In this document: positions 1-7,970 of the stretch, one piece after another
Layout: each line of letters begins with the position of its first letter
Position numbering within the stretch: position 1 is the first letter of the stretch
NCBI RefSeq assembly: GCF_001436035.1
Contig: NZ_AYYM01000001.1
Coordinates: 1 to 64,000, forward strand
Origin: Fructilactobacillus sanfranciscensis DSM 20451
Lineage (GTDB): Bacteria; Bacillota; Bacilli; Lactobacillales; Lactobacillaceae
DNA length: 64,000 nucleotides
Reading direction: 5' to 3'
The notes under the pieces: model-generated
What the model saw: only the letters and a program-made list of their open reading frames with translations
What the model was told of the DNA's origin: nothing
The model's database searches: none
Made by a program: the position numbers and the translations under genes

Positions 1-19
1 CCAACTGAGCTATGTCGGA
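1..19 (-). tRNA. 5' end of a tRNA gene (partial, isotype unresolved)
   Basis: Read on the minus strand from 19 down to 1 there is a 7-nt acceptor strand TCCGACA, then T8, A9, the D-stem GCTC and a D-loop start AGTTGG. This is the invariant 5' architecture of a class I tRNA. The rest of the gene, including the anticodon, lies outside the window. A 5' U as first base is uncommon and would suit tRNA-Asn, but this is only a guess. A promoter lies just upstream at 61-90. Confidence 0.8.
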
Positions 20-60
20 ATGAAAACTAAAAATTAATTGCCCTATCAGACAACTATATA

Positions 61-90
61 ATAATAACACGATAAGCGATATAACGTCAA
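61..90 (-). promoter_or_regulatory. Promoter of the tRNA gene
   Basis: On the minus strand a TTGACG -35 box (85-90) and a TATTAT -10 box (61-66) are separated by 18 nt. Transcription would start about 35 nt before the tRNA 5' end at 19. The region 91-240 between this promoter and dedA is AT-rich and I see no gene in it. Confidence 0.6.
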
Positions 91-286
91 GAAATAATTT
101 GAAATTAATCATCAAAATTATTTCTCAATCTCCCTTACCGGCATTAATAATATTACCAGTAAAGATTAAAAGCGTCAATATCTTTTTTAATTAAATTTAA
201 TCAATTTTAAAGTTTTATCGTTTCAATTGTTTGATAGAATATAAGTATTGCATAAAACACATTATGAACGGAGATTTATAACTAAT

Positions 287-940
287 ATGAGTACATTGAT
301 TGATTTTGTTTTACACATCGATAAGCATCTAATTACCATTGTTAATAATTTTGGTGATTGGACCTATCTAATTTTATTTCTAATAATATTGGTAGAAACC
401 GGTGCCGTGATTCTTCCGTTTCTTCCGGGAGACTCACTTCTCTTTGCTGCAGCTACTTTATCAGCTAATCCTAAATACGGACTAAACATTTGGATTTTTA
501 TAATTTTATTTCTAATTGCTTCGGTAAGTGGTGATTCATTAAACTTCTTTATCGGTAAGAAAATAGGAATGGCAATTACCGAAAACCGTTTTCTTAGTAA
601 ATTTATTAAGAAAAAGGATTTCGATCACGCTAGAACTTTCTTTGATAAATATGGAGCGGTTGCAATTTTTATCGCGCGTTTTATGCCAATTGTAAGAACT
701 TTCGCCCCATTCGTTGCCGCAAGTAGCGATTACAAATATAGTAAGTTTATCAAATACAACTTAACTGCTTGTATTGCATGGGTTACCCTTTGCTGTGGTG
801 GTGGTTATTTCTTTGGAAATATTCCCTTTGTACAAAAGCATTTCTCAATTGTAGTAATTTCAATCATCTTCATTTCACTTATTCCAGTCATCATTGGAAT
901 AATCAAAAGTCACCTAAATAGTAAAAACGAACAAGCCTAA
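287..940 (+). CDS. DedA-family (VTT domain) membrane protein
   Basis: A 217-residue polytopic membrane protein of the DedA/SNARE-associated family, whose members act as proton-coupled lipid-carrier flippases or membrane homeostasis factors. The sequence shows the family's two hallmark segments: an ETG...LPFLPGDS stretch at residues 37-50 and the RFMPIVRTFAPFVA motif at 131-144, with acidic and basic residues inside membrane helices. I start at ATG 287; an upstream in-frame TTG at 248 gives an N-terminus without family character, and GGAG lies at 270-273. Its stop codon lies inside the terminator shared with the convergent neighbour. The exact substrate cannot be read from the sequence. Confidence 0.88.
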   Translation: MSTLIDFVLHIDKHLITIVNNFGDWTYLILFLIILVETGAVILPFLPGDSLLFAAATLSANPKYGLNIWIFIILFLIASVSGDSLNFFIGKKIGMAITENRFLSKFIKKKDFDHARTFFDKYGAVAIFIARFMPIVRTFAPFVAASSDYKYSKFIKYNLTACIAWVTLCCGGGYFFGNIPFVQKHFSIVVISIIFISLIPVIIGIIKSHLNSKNEQA

Positions 941-956
941 TGCTTGTTCGTTTTTA
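923..956. terminator. Bidirectional terminator shared by dedA and the TIGR01906 gene
   Basis: A near-perfect inverted repeat, AAAAACGAACAAGC and GCTTGTTCGTTTTT around a 5-nt loop, gives a U-tract on both strands. It encodes the last residues and stop codons of both convergent genes. Confidence 0.85.
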
Positions 957-1581
957 TTTGTAATTTGCCATAACCATAAAAACCAATTAATAATAAAAAC
1001 ACTAAACCAAACCACACTGCAAAACAACATAAAAAATATTGATCCGGTAATACATTAATTATCGGATCTTTTTTTGGACTAAAGACCCAGTTATGATTAG
1101 GAAAAATCATTTCGTGTAAATAGATAAAAATATCATTAAAATCGATTAAACAAATTAACATTAATAACCATAAAATAATCATGGTACGTTTTAAATAATC
1201 AGTTAATTTCCAAAGTTCTCGTTGAATAATTTTTTTATACCAAGTAATTATCAAATAAAGAGTGCTTAACGCTAAAATTAGATAATCAAGCATAACTAAC
1301 TTACGTACATCCGTAAAATGCTCATACGCACCTTTAGATAAGTGATAAGGGGTTAAATTCATGCCATTAATAAATGGATCCTGAATAAAATCCGTCATCA
1401 CTTTCAAATTATGTAGCAAAACATTTAGTGAAACATGATATTTATCATTCAAATCTAAATATTTAATCACAATCCCATAAATGAAATTTGCATTGATAAC
1501 CAAAAAAGTACTCATAGTGATTGAAAATAAAATAATCATCATTAAAAGCACGTAATCACGTTTATTATAAAATCCATTCAT
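937..1581 (-). CDS. TIGR01906 family integral membrane protein
   Basis: A 214-residue membrane protein with hydrophobic segments near residues 10-30, 97-114, 133-148 and 181-200. The C-terminal signature WVFSPKKDPIINVLPDQYF (165-183) is the conserved element of the TIGR01906/DUF1461 family, which in lactobacilli sits beside nagD-like and yutD genes as it does here. Function is unknown. I chose ATG 1581 because it overlaps the end of the upstream phosphatase gene by 17 nt, as expected for translational coupling; the reading frame stays open to 1647 but the added residues look non-native. It ends in the shared terminator with dedA. Confidence 0.78.
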   Translation of the reverse strand: MNGFYNKRDYVLLMMIILFSITMSTFLVINANFIYGIVIKYLDLNDKYHVSLNVLLHNLKVMTDFIQDPFINGMNLTPYHLSKGAYEHFTDVRKLVMLDYLILALSTLYLIITWYKKIIQRELWKLTDYLKRTMIILWLLMLICLIDFNDIFIYLHEMIFPNHNWVFSPKKDPIINVLPDQYFLCCFAVWFGLVFLLLIGFYGYGKLQIKTNKH

Positions 1582-2344
1582 CAAAATTATCAATCTCATT
1601 CGTTGGTTTATTTGGTAATTTAGCAACTTCATCCCGTTTAGAAACACCAGAATAAACTAATAGAGTGTCGACTCCCGCTTTAATTCCTGCAGAAATATCA
1701 GTATCATAATTATCCCCTACCATCACAACTTCATCTTTTTGTAATCCCATCCGTTTTACCGCATTATTCACGATTAAATCATTGGGCTTTCCAATAATAA
1801 AGGGATTAGTATGAGTGGCGTAACGGACAGAATCAATAATTGCTCCAGCACTGGGAATCATACCTTGTTCACTGGGGATTAAAGTATCGGCATTTGTTCC
1901 AATGAATTTAATCCCCGCATTTACGTAAAGTACAGCTTGCGCTAGTTTTTGATAGGTTAAATCTCGATCTAGGGCAACTACTACATAACTAGGATTGGAT
2001 GAGTACAAATCAAATCCATTTTCAGTAAGGAGTTGTTTTAACCCCTTTTCACCAATCACATAGGCACTTTTAGTTAACCCATGCTTAACAACATCATTTA
2101 GTAAGTATTCAGTAGTCGCTTGTCCAGAAGTATACACATTACTTTCATTGACAAAAATATCGTGATTGTCAGCTAAATTTTTAACCACGTCAGCTGGCTG
2201 CTTAGTCGTATTATTGGTGACAAATAAAAATGGAATCTGGTTCTTTTGAAGTCTTTCGACAAATCGTTTGGCCGCTGGAATTTTAATTTTACCTTGATAA
2301 ATTGTTCCATCAAGATCAATTAAATATCCTTTATATTTTTTCAT
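1565..2344 (-). CDS. HAD-IIA sugar phosphatase (NagD/YutF-like)
   Basis: A cytosolic phosphatase of the haloacid dehalogenase superfamily, subfamily IIA, 259 residues. All HAD motifs are visible: DLDGT at residues 10-14 with the nucleophile Asp10 and acid/base Asp12, the motif II VTNNT at 42-46, the motif III lysine in GKP (185-187), and GDNYDTD at 200-206 for metal binding. Members hydrolyse small phosphometabolites such as p-nitrophenyl phosphate, purine nucleotides or sugar phosphates; the physiological substrate is not predictable here. It starts 5 nt after yutD ends and is probably cotranscribed with yutD and the membrane protein downstream. Confidence 0.9.
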   Translation of the reverse strand: MKKYKGYLIDLDGTIYQGKIKIPAAKRFVERLQKNQIPFLFVTNNTTKQPADVVKNLADNHDIFVNESNVYTSGQATTEYLLNDVVKHGLTKSAYVIGEKGLKQLLTENGFDLYSSNPSYVVVALDRDLTYQKLAQAVLYVNAGIKFIGTNADTLIPSEQGMIPSAGAIIDSVRYATHTNPFIIGKPNDLIVNNAVKRMGLQKDEVVMVGDNYDTDISAGIKAGVDTLLVYSGVSKRDEVAKLPNKPTNEIDNFDEWIL

Positions 2345-2349
2345 GAATA

Positions 2350-2874
2350 TTAGTCCCCACTTTTTTGGCGAATAGTAAACTTACGATGATGATTAGGTTT
2401 AGTTTGCTTTTGCGGTTGTCGCTTGGGTTTATTTTCGTGATTCTTTTGGATATTACTCTTTTGATGATTACGGTTTCTTGGACGAGTAATTGGTTTCTTG
2501 TTTTCCTTTACTTTACTTGCTTCAAGATTATGTAAAACAAAATAACTCGAACCAAAATTACAATAATCAATTAAGTAATCTTGAATTGAACTCTTTTTTA
2601 AATCACTTTCAACATTACGTTGATCGTCATAAAAACCTTTTAATCGTAATTGTCCATAACCAATATCACCAACAATATAATCAAAATGAGTAAAAATAGG
2701 ATTAAAAGTATTCTCAAACTGTCCTAACTCAAATCCATCATTTTTATTAACAATTAAATTATACAAATGACCGTTAATTTTTAAAGTATTTTCATCAACT
2801 CGCTTTATATCTGCAAGCTTCGTTCTAGCATCTTTACGAGTATCAATTAATTCTTCAATTTCACTATGCTTCAT
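2350..2874 (-). CDS. yutD: YutD-like protein
   Basis: A member of the YutD (DUF1027) family, recognised from the central block NGFE/NKNDGFELGQF...NPIFTHFDYIVGDIGYGQLRLKGFY. The first 110 residues are the conserved globular part; the last 40 or so are a Lys/Asn/Gln/His-rich tail (PKRQPQKQTKPNHH) that looks disordered and basic. Biochemical function is not established. I start at ATG 2874, which has AAGGA nine nt upstream; the in-frame ATG at 2883 is too close to that site. The start overlaps the end of the YunD-like gene by 11 nt, suggesting coupled translation. Confidence 0.82.
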   Translation of the reverse strand: MKHSEIEELIDTRKDARTKLADIKRVDENTLKINGHLYNLIVNKNDGFELGQFENTFNPIFTHFDYIVGDIGYGQLRLKGFYDDQRNVESDLKKSSIQDYLIDYCNFGSSYFVLHNLEASKVKENKKPITRPRNRNHQKSNIQKNHENKPKRQPQKQTKPNHHRKFTIRQKSGD

Positions 2875-4261
2875 TCTTTTCATTCCTTATTGGATATTTT
2901 TTTGCTAAATACTCAGCAAAAATTTGTTTTAAAGTTCCATCAAAATATATTTTATTTTTACCAGCAATATCAACAGTTGGAAAAAATGGAATAAAATCAT
3001 AATGATCAATTAATCCAACTTCATATTTTTTAAATAAAATTATTTGTTTTCCATGCCATAATACGCGATTACGTTTATCATCATATTCAACTCCATCGTA
3101 CTCTAGCAAGCCAAAATATTTCCCACGAAATCCCATTCCTTTTTGTTCAAAATGAATCAAGAACTTTTTATTCTTTTCCATTTCTTTAATTAAACGAACC
3201 AAATCAAATCCCCAAAGAGTTGTCTTCATGGCATGGATGTTGTGTGGAAGGACCTGTTGAATTTGATTCATATCAACAATTCCTTTTGGCAAATCTTTTA
3301 AAAATAAACCGGTATTCAAAATTGCCGCTTCAGTTTTCGTATAAGATTCAAGTGCTTTCAATCCAACCTCTATCATTGAATTATCAGACTCTAATGAGGT
3401 AGTTAAGAGCTTAGGTAAATCAGCAATTTTTTGATCAGCTAACATCGTGTGTCCTTGCTGATCAATTTCTTCGATCCAATCTTTGTCCTCGGGCTGACTA
3501 GCTAATTCGCTAACTTTAACTACTTCTGCTTGACGATTTGAAACTTGCTTACCATCAACATCAAAAGTAATCACACCAACATAATGTCCCCATTTTTCTG
3601 CAGCAGTTAGCAAAGTTTGGTTTACTAACTTACCTGTTTTCAATAAATGATGGGTGTGACCACCAATAATTATTGAGATTTCTGGAAAACGTTTTGCAAT
3701 TTCACCATCGTAATTAATACCGAGATGAGAAAGTAAAATCAAAACGTCATAATCTCCACTCCACTTTTTTAGTTGCTTGTTAATTGTTTCGTAGACTGGA
3801 TAAACATTCCAACCAAGCATTTTAAAGGTGGGATAAGGAAAAGTTAAGGCCATAAATCTAAGCTTAGAACCATTCGGTAAAACATAATCAGCGTATGAAT
3901 CAGACCATTGTGGTTTTTTGCCTGTTTCTTTTTCATCAACATTGTCTAAAATAACTTTGAAGTTAGCTTTATCATATAGATGTTCTAAGTCGTCATGAGA
4001 ATTAGTCAAAACTTCATTATTTCCGACGGTTGCAACGTCATAATTAAGTTGATTTAAAAGTTCAACATTTGCTTGACCGTTAGTCACATCTGTTAAGGGA
4101 TTAGAACGATCCATTGCGTCACCATCATCAACGCGAAAAACAGAGTATCCTTGGAATTCAAGTTCTTTTGTTTTACTTTGCATAAAACGTTTAATCTTAG
4201 GGAAATTTTCAAAATGTGAATGTAAATCATTAGTATGTAAAATGGCTACTTTATTTTTCAT
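2864..4261 (-). CDS. Bifunctional metallophosphatase/5'-nucleotidase (YunD-like)
   Basis: A 465-residue enzyme of the UshA/YunD 5'-nucleotidase superfamily, but without a signal peptide, so probably cytosolic. Metallophosphatase motifs appear in order: HTNDLHSHF at the N-terminus, DDGDAMDRS, a GNNE block for phosphate binding, SHLG, and GGHTHH for the second metal. The C-terminal 5'-nucleotidase domain follows from about residue 300. Family members release phosphate from nucleotides or related esters. I start at ATG 4261, eight nt after a GAGGGG ribosome site; the frame remains open to 4354 through the upstream terminator region, which is clearly non-coding. It overlaps yutD. Confidence 0.87.
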   Translation of the reverse strand: MKNKVAILHTNDLHSHFENFPKIKRFMQSKTKELEFQGYSVFRVDDGDAMDRSNPLTDVTNGQANVELLNQLNYDVATVGNNEVLTNSHDDLEHLYDKANFKVILDNVDEKETGKKPQWSDSYADYVLPNGSKLRFMALTFPYPTFKMLGWNVYPVYETINKQLKKWSGDYDVLILLSHLGINYDGEIAKRFPEISIIIGGHTHHLLKTGKLVNQTLLTAAEKWGHYVGVITFDVDGKQVSNRQAEVVKVSELASQPEDKDWIEEIDQQGHTMLADQKIADLPKLLTTSLESDNSMIEVGLKALESYTKTEAAILNTGLFLKDLPKGIVDMNQIQQVLPHNIHAMKTTLWGFDLVRLIKEMEKNKKFLIHFEQKGMGFRGKYFGLLEYDGVEYDDKRNRVLWHGKQIILFKKYEVGLIDHYDFIPFFPTVDIAGKNKIYFDGTLKQIFAEYLAKKYPIRNEKNEA

Positions 4262-4344
4262 CTTCATTCCCCTCGTCTTAACATATATTTTAATTCTACC
4301 ATCTCTCAAAAATTTAAACAGACAAAAAGGCCAACGTACCAAAA

Positions 4345-4387
4345 AAGCTCTCATTTGAAAAAATCAAATGAAAGCTTTTATTTTTAG
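4345..4387 (-). terminator. Terminator after the fructosamine-kinase-like gene
   Basis: On the minus strand AAAAGC...TCATTTGA, a loop, then TCAAATGA...GAGCTTTTTT forms a long hairpin with a T-tract immediately after the stop at 4391. Confidence 0.8.
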
Positions 4388-4390
4388 ATA

Positions 4391-5239
4391 CTAATTAAAC
4401 GAGCCCAAAATCCCATCTAATAAAGACTCATAATTTTCACCAAAATAATAAACATGCATTAAAGCGTAATAAAATTGATACCAACTAACTCTTTTTTCAA
4501 ATCCAGGTCTTAATGGATATGTATCGTTATACCCACGATAAAAATCATTATTAAACCCACCAAAGACGGTTGTAATTCCTATATCAAATTCACGGTCGCC
4601 ATAAAAAACATCTGGATCAATTAACATTGGTTGATGATTGGCAGTGAAAATTGCATTTCCAATCCACAAATCACCATGTAAAAGACTAGGTTCAATTTTG
4701 TGGTTTTTATCATAATCAATGATTTGTTGTCTTAAAATTTGATAATGTTGTTCACGTGATTGATTCCAACGACCCTTTTCTTTAGCAAATTTAATCAAGG
4801 GTTCTAACCGTTGCTCAATAAAGAATTTAGACCAACTAGTCTGCCAAGTATTAATTTTAGGAAATTTACTAGCTGTAAAATTATGATCCAACCCAAATTT
4901 TTGCTGATGAATTTGGTGGACTTGGGCAACCATCTGACCCAAATTGTATTGATTACCAGTACCAATCTCAATCCAAGCTAAAAGCAAAAAACCATCATGC
5001 TCAATTTCTCCGTAATCAATCGCAGTCGGAACATTAGCAGCCTGTGACAATAATTTAATTCCCTCAACCTCGTGAGCAAAAAAACTTTTGCCTCGATTCG
5101 GTTGAACTTTTAAGAATAAACGTCCTTCGTCACTGATTACTTCATAAGAATCGTTAATGTCCCCACCAGCAACTGGTTTTAAACTTTTTATATTTGTTAG
5201 TGGTAATTGAGCTAACCATTCATCTGATAATTTTTTCAT
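4391..5239 (-). CDS. Fructosamine kinase family protein
   Basis: A 282-residue cytosolic small-molecule kinase of the fructosamine/ketosamine-3-kinase fold. The phosphotransfer loop LLHGDLWIGN (residues 187-196) and the metal-binding LIDPDVFYGDREFD (206-219) are both intact, and Lys44 sits in the ATP-binding strand LFLKVQP. Eukaryotic homologues deglycate proteins and free amino acids; bacterial ones may salvage or repair glycated amines, which would suit a sugar-rich habitat. It is a single gene with its own terminator, 24 nt downstream of the permease. Precise substrate is unknown. Confidence 0.87.
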   Translation of the reverse strand: MKKLSDEWLAQLPLTNIKSLKPVAGGDINDSYEVISDEGRLFLKVQPNRGKSFFAHEVEGIKLLSQAANVPTAIDYGEIEHDGFLLLAWIEIGTGNQYNLGQMVAQVHQIHQQKFGLDHNFTASKFPKINTWQTSWSKFFIEQRLEPLIKFAKEKGRWNQSREQHYQILRQQIIDYDKNHKIEPSLLHGDLWIGNAIFTANHQPMLIDPDVFYGDREFDIGITTVFGGFNNDFYRGYNDTYPLRPGFEKRVSWYQFYYALMHVYYFGENYESLLDGILGSFN

Positions 5240-5263
5240 CTGATGCCTCTTAATAATTTTAAA

Positions 5264-6619
5264 TTATTTTAATTTATAATTGTCAAATAAATACATTACA
5301 ACAAACCAAATTACTGAACCGAGTAACGCAATCAAAGTCGATAATTGGAAAAGAAGCACAATTGAAACCATTACCATAAAAGCGAGCACAAATAAGTTGG
5401 AATATGGAAAGAGTGGCATTTTAAAAGGTAATGCTTTGATTTCTTCAACACTCAATGACTTCCGGTACTTATAATGAGCAATCACAATTAGTGACCAAAT
5501 GTATAAGAAACAAGTCGTTGCTACACTAGAAATGAAGTCAAACACGCCACTTGGAATAATGATATCAAGAATAACTGACAAAGCAATCAATAAAGTACAT
5601 AAGAGAATGGCATTGGTAGGAAGACCTCGTTTTGAAAGAATTCCTAATTTTTTTGCAAACTTATTTTTGCTACCTGAAGTAAGAGAATACAACATTCTTC
5701 CAGTTGTAAAGACCGCACTATTACAAGAAGAGACGGCAGCGGTTAAAACGACAAAATTAACAATGGCGGCTGCTGATTTAATTCCAATTCCTTGAAAGAC
5801 TTGAACAAAGGGACTTGAATCTGGTGATACATAAGTCCAAGGGTAGATACACATTAAAGCGACTAACGCTCCAATATAAAATAGGATAATTCTAACGGGA
5901 ACATCATTAATACATTTAGGAATAATTTTTTGCGGATCTTTAGTTTCAGAAGCAGTCATTCCAATCATCTCAACTCCAACAAAACTAAAAACTACCATTT
6001 GGAAAGAAAGGAAGAACCCGCTAAAACCATGTGGGAAGAAACTTACATTAGTAATATTACTAACAGAAGCATTTCCAACGGGAGTTTTGTAATTAATTGC
6101 AACGAGGATTACCCCAACGCCAATTAATACTAAAATTGCAACCACTTTAATAATGGCAAACCAGAACTCAGTTTCTCCAAATGCAGATACAGTAATTGAA
6201 TTCATAAAAAATAAAATTACTAATAAGAACAGAGCAGTTACCCAAATTGGAAGATGAGGATACCAAAACTGCATATATAACCCGGCAGCTGTAATTTCAG
6301 CCATTGCAATGGTTATCCAACAAATTAAGTAGGTCCATCCAGCAACAAATCCTGTTTTTTTGCCTAGATACTTATCAATGAAATCAATAAATGAAACACT
6401 GCTTGTATGTGACAATAATAGTTCGCCTAGTGCTCTCATCAAGAAGAAACAAGCTAACCCAGCAATCAAATATGCAAGTAGGATTGATGGTCCTGCAAGA
6501 TGAATCGATTTACCAGCTCCCAAGAATAATCCGGTTCCTATCGTTCCTCCAAGAGCAATTAGTTGAACGTGACGACTTTTTAAACCACGTTCCATGTTTT
6601 GTTCATTATTTTCAGTCAA
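5264..6619 (-). CDS. Amino acid permease, APC superfamily (AAT family)
   Basis: A 451-residue transporter with about twelve hydrophobic helices. The unwound first helix GGTIGTGLFLG (residues 24-34) is the amino acid binding motif of the AAT family (ProY, LysP, AroP, GabP), and the GVEMIGMTASETKDP block near residue 220 is the conserved helix 6 to loop motif. It imports an amino acid with protons; which one cannot be said. The start is TTG at 6619 after AAAGGA; the next Met (residue 9) has no ribosome site. Its promoter lies at 6660-6688, and the deleted IS element sits about 108 bp upstream of the start. Confidence 0.88.
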   Translation of the reverse strand: MTENNEQNMERGLKSRHVQLIALGGTIGTGLFLGAGKSIHLAGPSILLAYLIAGLACFFLMRALGELLLSHTSSVSFIDFIDKYLGKKTGFVAGWTYLICWITIAMAEITAAGLYMQFWYPHLPIWVTALFLLVILFFMNSITVSAFGETEFWFAIIKVVAILVLIGVGVILVAINYKTPVGNASVSNITNVSFFPHGFSGFFLSFQMVVFSFVGVEMIGMTASETKDPQKIIPKCINDVPVRIILFYIGALVALMCIYPWTYVSPDSSPFVQVFQGIGIKSAAAIVNFVVLTAAVSSCNSAVFTTGRMLYSLTSGSKNKFAKKLGILSKRGLPTNAILLCTLLIALSVILDIIIPSGVFDFISSVATTCFLYIWSLIVIAHYKYRKSLSVEEIKALPFKMPLFPYSNLFVLAFMVMVSIVLLFQLSTLIALLGSVIWFVVMYLFDNYKLK

Positions 6620-6659
6620 TTAAATTACGTCCTTTCAAATTAACAAATAGATTAACTAA

Positions 6660-6688
6660 ATTATACTTGTTTTTCCTAAATATGTCTA
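6660..6688 (-). promoter_or_regulatory. Promoter of the amino acid permease gene
   Basis: On the minus strand TAGACA (-35, 6683-6688), a 17-nt spacer and a consensus TATAAT (-10, 6660-6665) lie about 40 nt upstream of the TTG start. The -35 box directly follows the T-tract of the upstream terminator. Confidence 0.75.
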
Positions 6689-6719
6689 AATAAAAAAGAC
6701 ACTTGTTTAAAAAGTGTCT
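6688..6719 (-). terminator. Terminator that originally followed ackA
   Basis: An 8-bp perfect stem AGACACTT/AAGTGTCT with a T6 tract reads on the minus strand. The only minus-strand gene upstream is ackA; the IS element at 6728-7956 now lies between ackA and this hairpin. Confidence 0.75.
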
Positions 6720-6727
6720 ATAATTAT
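6720..6727. repeat. Left target-site duplication (8 bp) of the IS element
   Basis: ATAATTAT directly abuts the left inverted repeat and is repeated exactly at 7957-7964 beyond the right end. Eight base pairs is the normal ISL3-family duplication size. Confidence 0.9.
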
Positions 6728-7956
6728 GACTCTACAATTTTAAGTACTGATGGATTTAACATCGATACTTATTTTGGTTTAAATTTAAAATAAAAAACGA
6801 AAGATGGCTCGGAACCCCGTCTTCGTAAAGAAAGGACCATCCTTCATGAATTATTCTACCAAAGCTGCTCTTGAAATTAAAGATCCCTACTTTGAATTAG
6901 ATACAGCACACTTTAAAGATGCAATTGAAGATCAAGGTAACCAGGTAATTGTGCATCTTATTCAGTCTTATCCTTTACATTGCCCGCGTTGCGGTCAATT
7001 AATGCTCAAGAATGGCTTTAACCTCGATCAATTCTTCAAGCCTAACTACCACTGGCTACCACGACACATTGCTTTTGATGATTTTAAGTCTGGTCGCTTT
7101 GCGCCCAGTGGAATGAGTATGATCTTGATGAACATTGAAAATCATCGTACTTTAGACATTATTTTGTCACGACGAAGTCGCTACTTACGCAATTACTTTC
7201 TGCGTTACGACCGCTCGGCTCGTTTAGCGGTTCAAACAATTACGGTTGACCTGTATACACCTTACCGTCATCTTATTCATGAATTGTTCCCTCATGCCAT
7301 TATTATTGCCGACCACTTTCACGTGGTCGCCCAAGCATATCGTGCTTTGAATCAAATTCGTATCAAGGCTATGAATAGAGCCGGGAAAGGTACTCACCAG
7401 TGGCGAGCTCTTAAACACTTCTGGAAACTAATTTTAACTCCAGCAGGACTTCTTAAATATGATAACTATTGGTCACGCCATAATTTTGGTTACGCTCAGC
7501 TTACCGACGTTGAAGTAGTTCATCGCTTACTGTCTTTCGATGATGATCTAAGTCAAGCCTATCGTTATTATCAAAATCTAATTTTAGCCGTCAGTCATCG
7601 TGATCAAGGTGAATTGAATCAGTTACTCAGTCAAAAATGGACCACGCTACCTTGGCCACTCCAAAAGGTTCAACGAACCTTGCGGAGCCATAAATTAGAG
7701 ATCATTAACAGCTTCAAATACCAAAACTATACTAATGGCCCAGTAGAAGGGACAAATAACAAAATTAAAGTCATTAAACGAACCGCTTATGGTTTTCGCA
7801 ACTTCTTCAATTTTCGGGCTCGTATCCTGCTCGCCCTACCTAATTCATATATTGCCATCAACTGGAACCATAAAAGAACAGCTCATGCCAAATTCCAGAC
7901 ACGAGCTGCTTGAAAACTTATTCTATTTTCTCATCAGTACTTCTTGACGAAGAGCC
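6728..7956 (+). mobile_element. ISL3-family insertion sequence, internally deleted copy
   Basis: A 1229-bp element. The left end GACTCTACAATTTTAAGTAC (from 6728) and the right end read inward, GGCTCTTCGTCAAGAAGTAC (from 7956), are imperfect inverted repeats that both continue TGATG; the GGCTCTT start is typical of ISL3 elements. An exact 8-bp ATAATTAT duplication flanks it. It looks richer in G+C than its surroundings. Full ISL3-type elements are nearer 1.5 kb; the shortfall matches a segment missing from the transposase. It sits between ackA and the permease gene. Confidence 0.92.
6846..7913 (+). CDS. ISL3-family transposase with in-frame internal deletion
   Basis: A 355-residue transposase lacking part of its N-terminal DNA-binding region. 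The DDE catalytic domain is complete: TVDLYTPY (first Asp), IIADHFHV (second Asp) and GPVEGTNNKIK (Glu), with the characteristic KRTAYGFRNF tail. The zinc ribbon keeps only its first pair CPRCG (46-50); the second Cys pair and the following helix-turn-helix are missing, because PNYHW at about residue 70 runs straight into LPRHIAFDDF. I infer a loss of roughly 80-100 residues, near a direct repeat CTACCAC at 7046-7052 and 7056-7062. ATG 6846 follows AAAGGA by nine nt. Probably unable to bind its ends efficiently. Confidence 0.85.
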   Translation: MNYSTKAALEIKDPYFELDTAHFKDAIEDQGNQVIVHLIQSYPLHCPRCGQLMLKNGFNLDQFFKPNYHWLPRHIAFDDFKSGRFAPSGMSMILMNIENHRTLDIILSRRSRYLRNYFLRYDRSARLAVQTITVDLYTPYRHLIHELFPHAIIIADHFHVVAQAYRALNQIRIKAMNRAGKGTHQWRALKHFWKLILTPAGLLKYDNYWSRHNFGYAQLTDVEVVHRLLSFDDDLSQAYRYYQNLILAVSHRDQGELNQLLSQKWTTLPWPLQKVQRTLRSHKLEIINSFKYQNYTNGPVEGTNNKIKVIKRTAYGFRNFFNFRARILLALPNSYIAINWNHKRTAHAKFQTRAA

Positions 7957-7964
7957 ATAATTAT
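7957..7964. repeat. Right target-site duplication (8 bp) of the IS element
   Basis: ATAATTAT, identical to 6720-6727. It lies between the IS right end and the ackA stop codon at 7971-7973. Confidence 0.9.
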
Positions 7965-7970
7965 TTAATT

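Noticed and set aside
5280-6127. Several plus-strand open frames across the permease gene
   Set aside because: They are antisense shadows of a well-conserved transporter, with no ribosome sites or family resemblance.
6804-6845. Upstream start for the IS transposase
   Set aside because: The ATG at 6846 has AAAGGA nine nt upstream and matches the usual ISL3 transposase N-terminus; the 14 extra residues cover the ribosome site.
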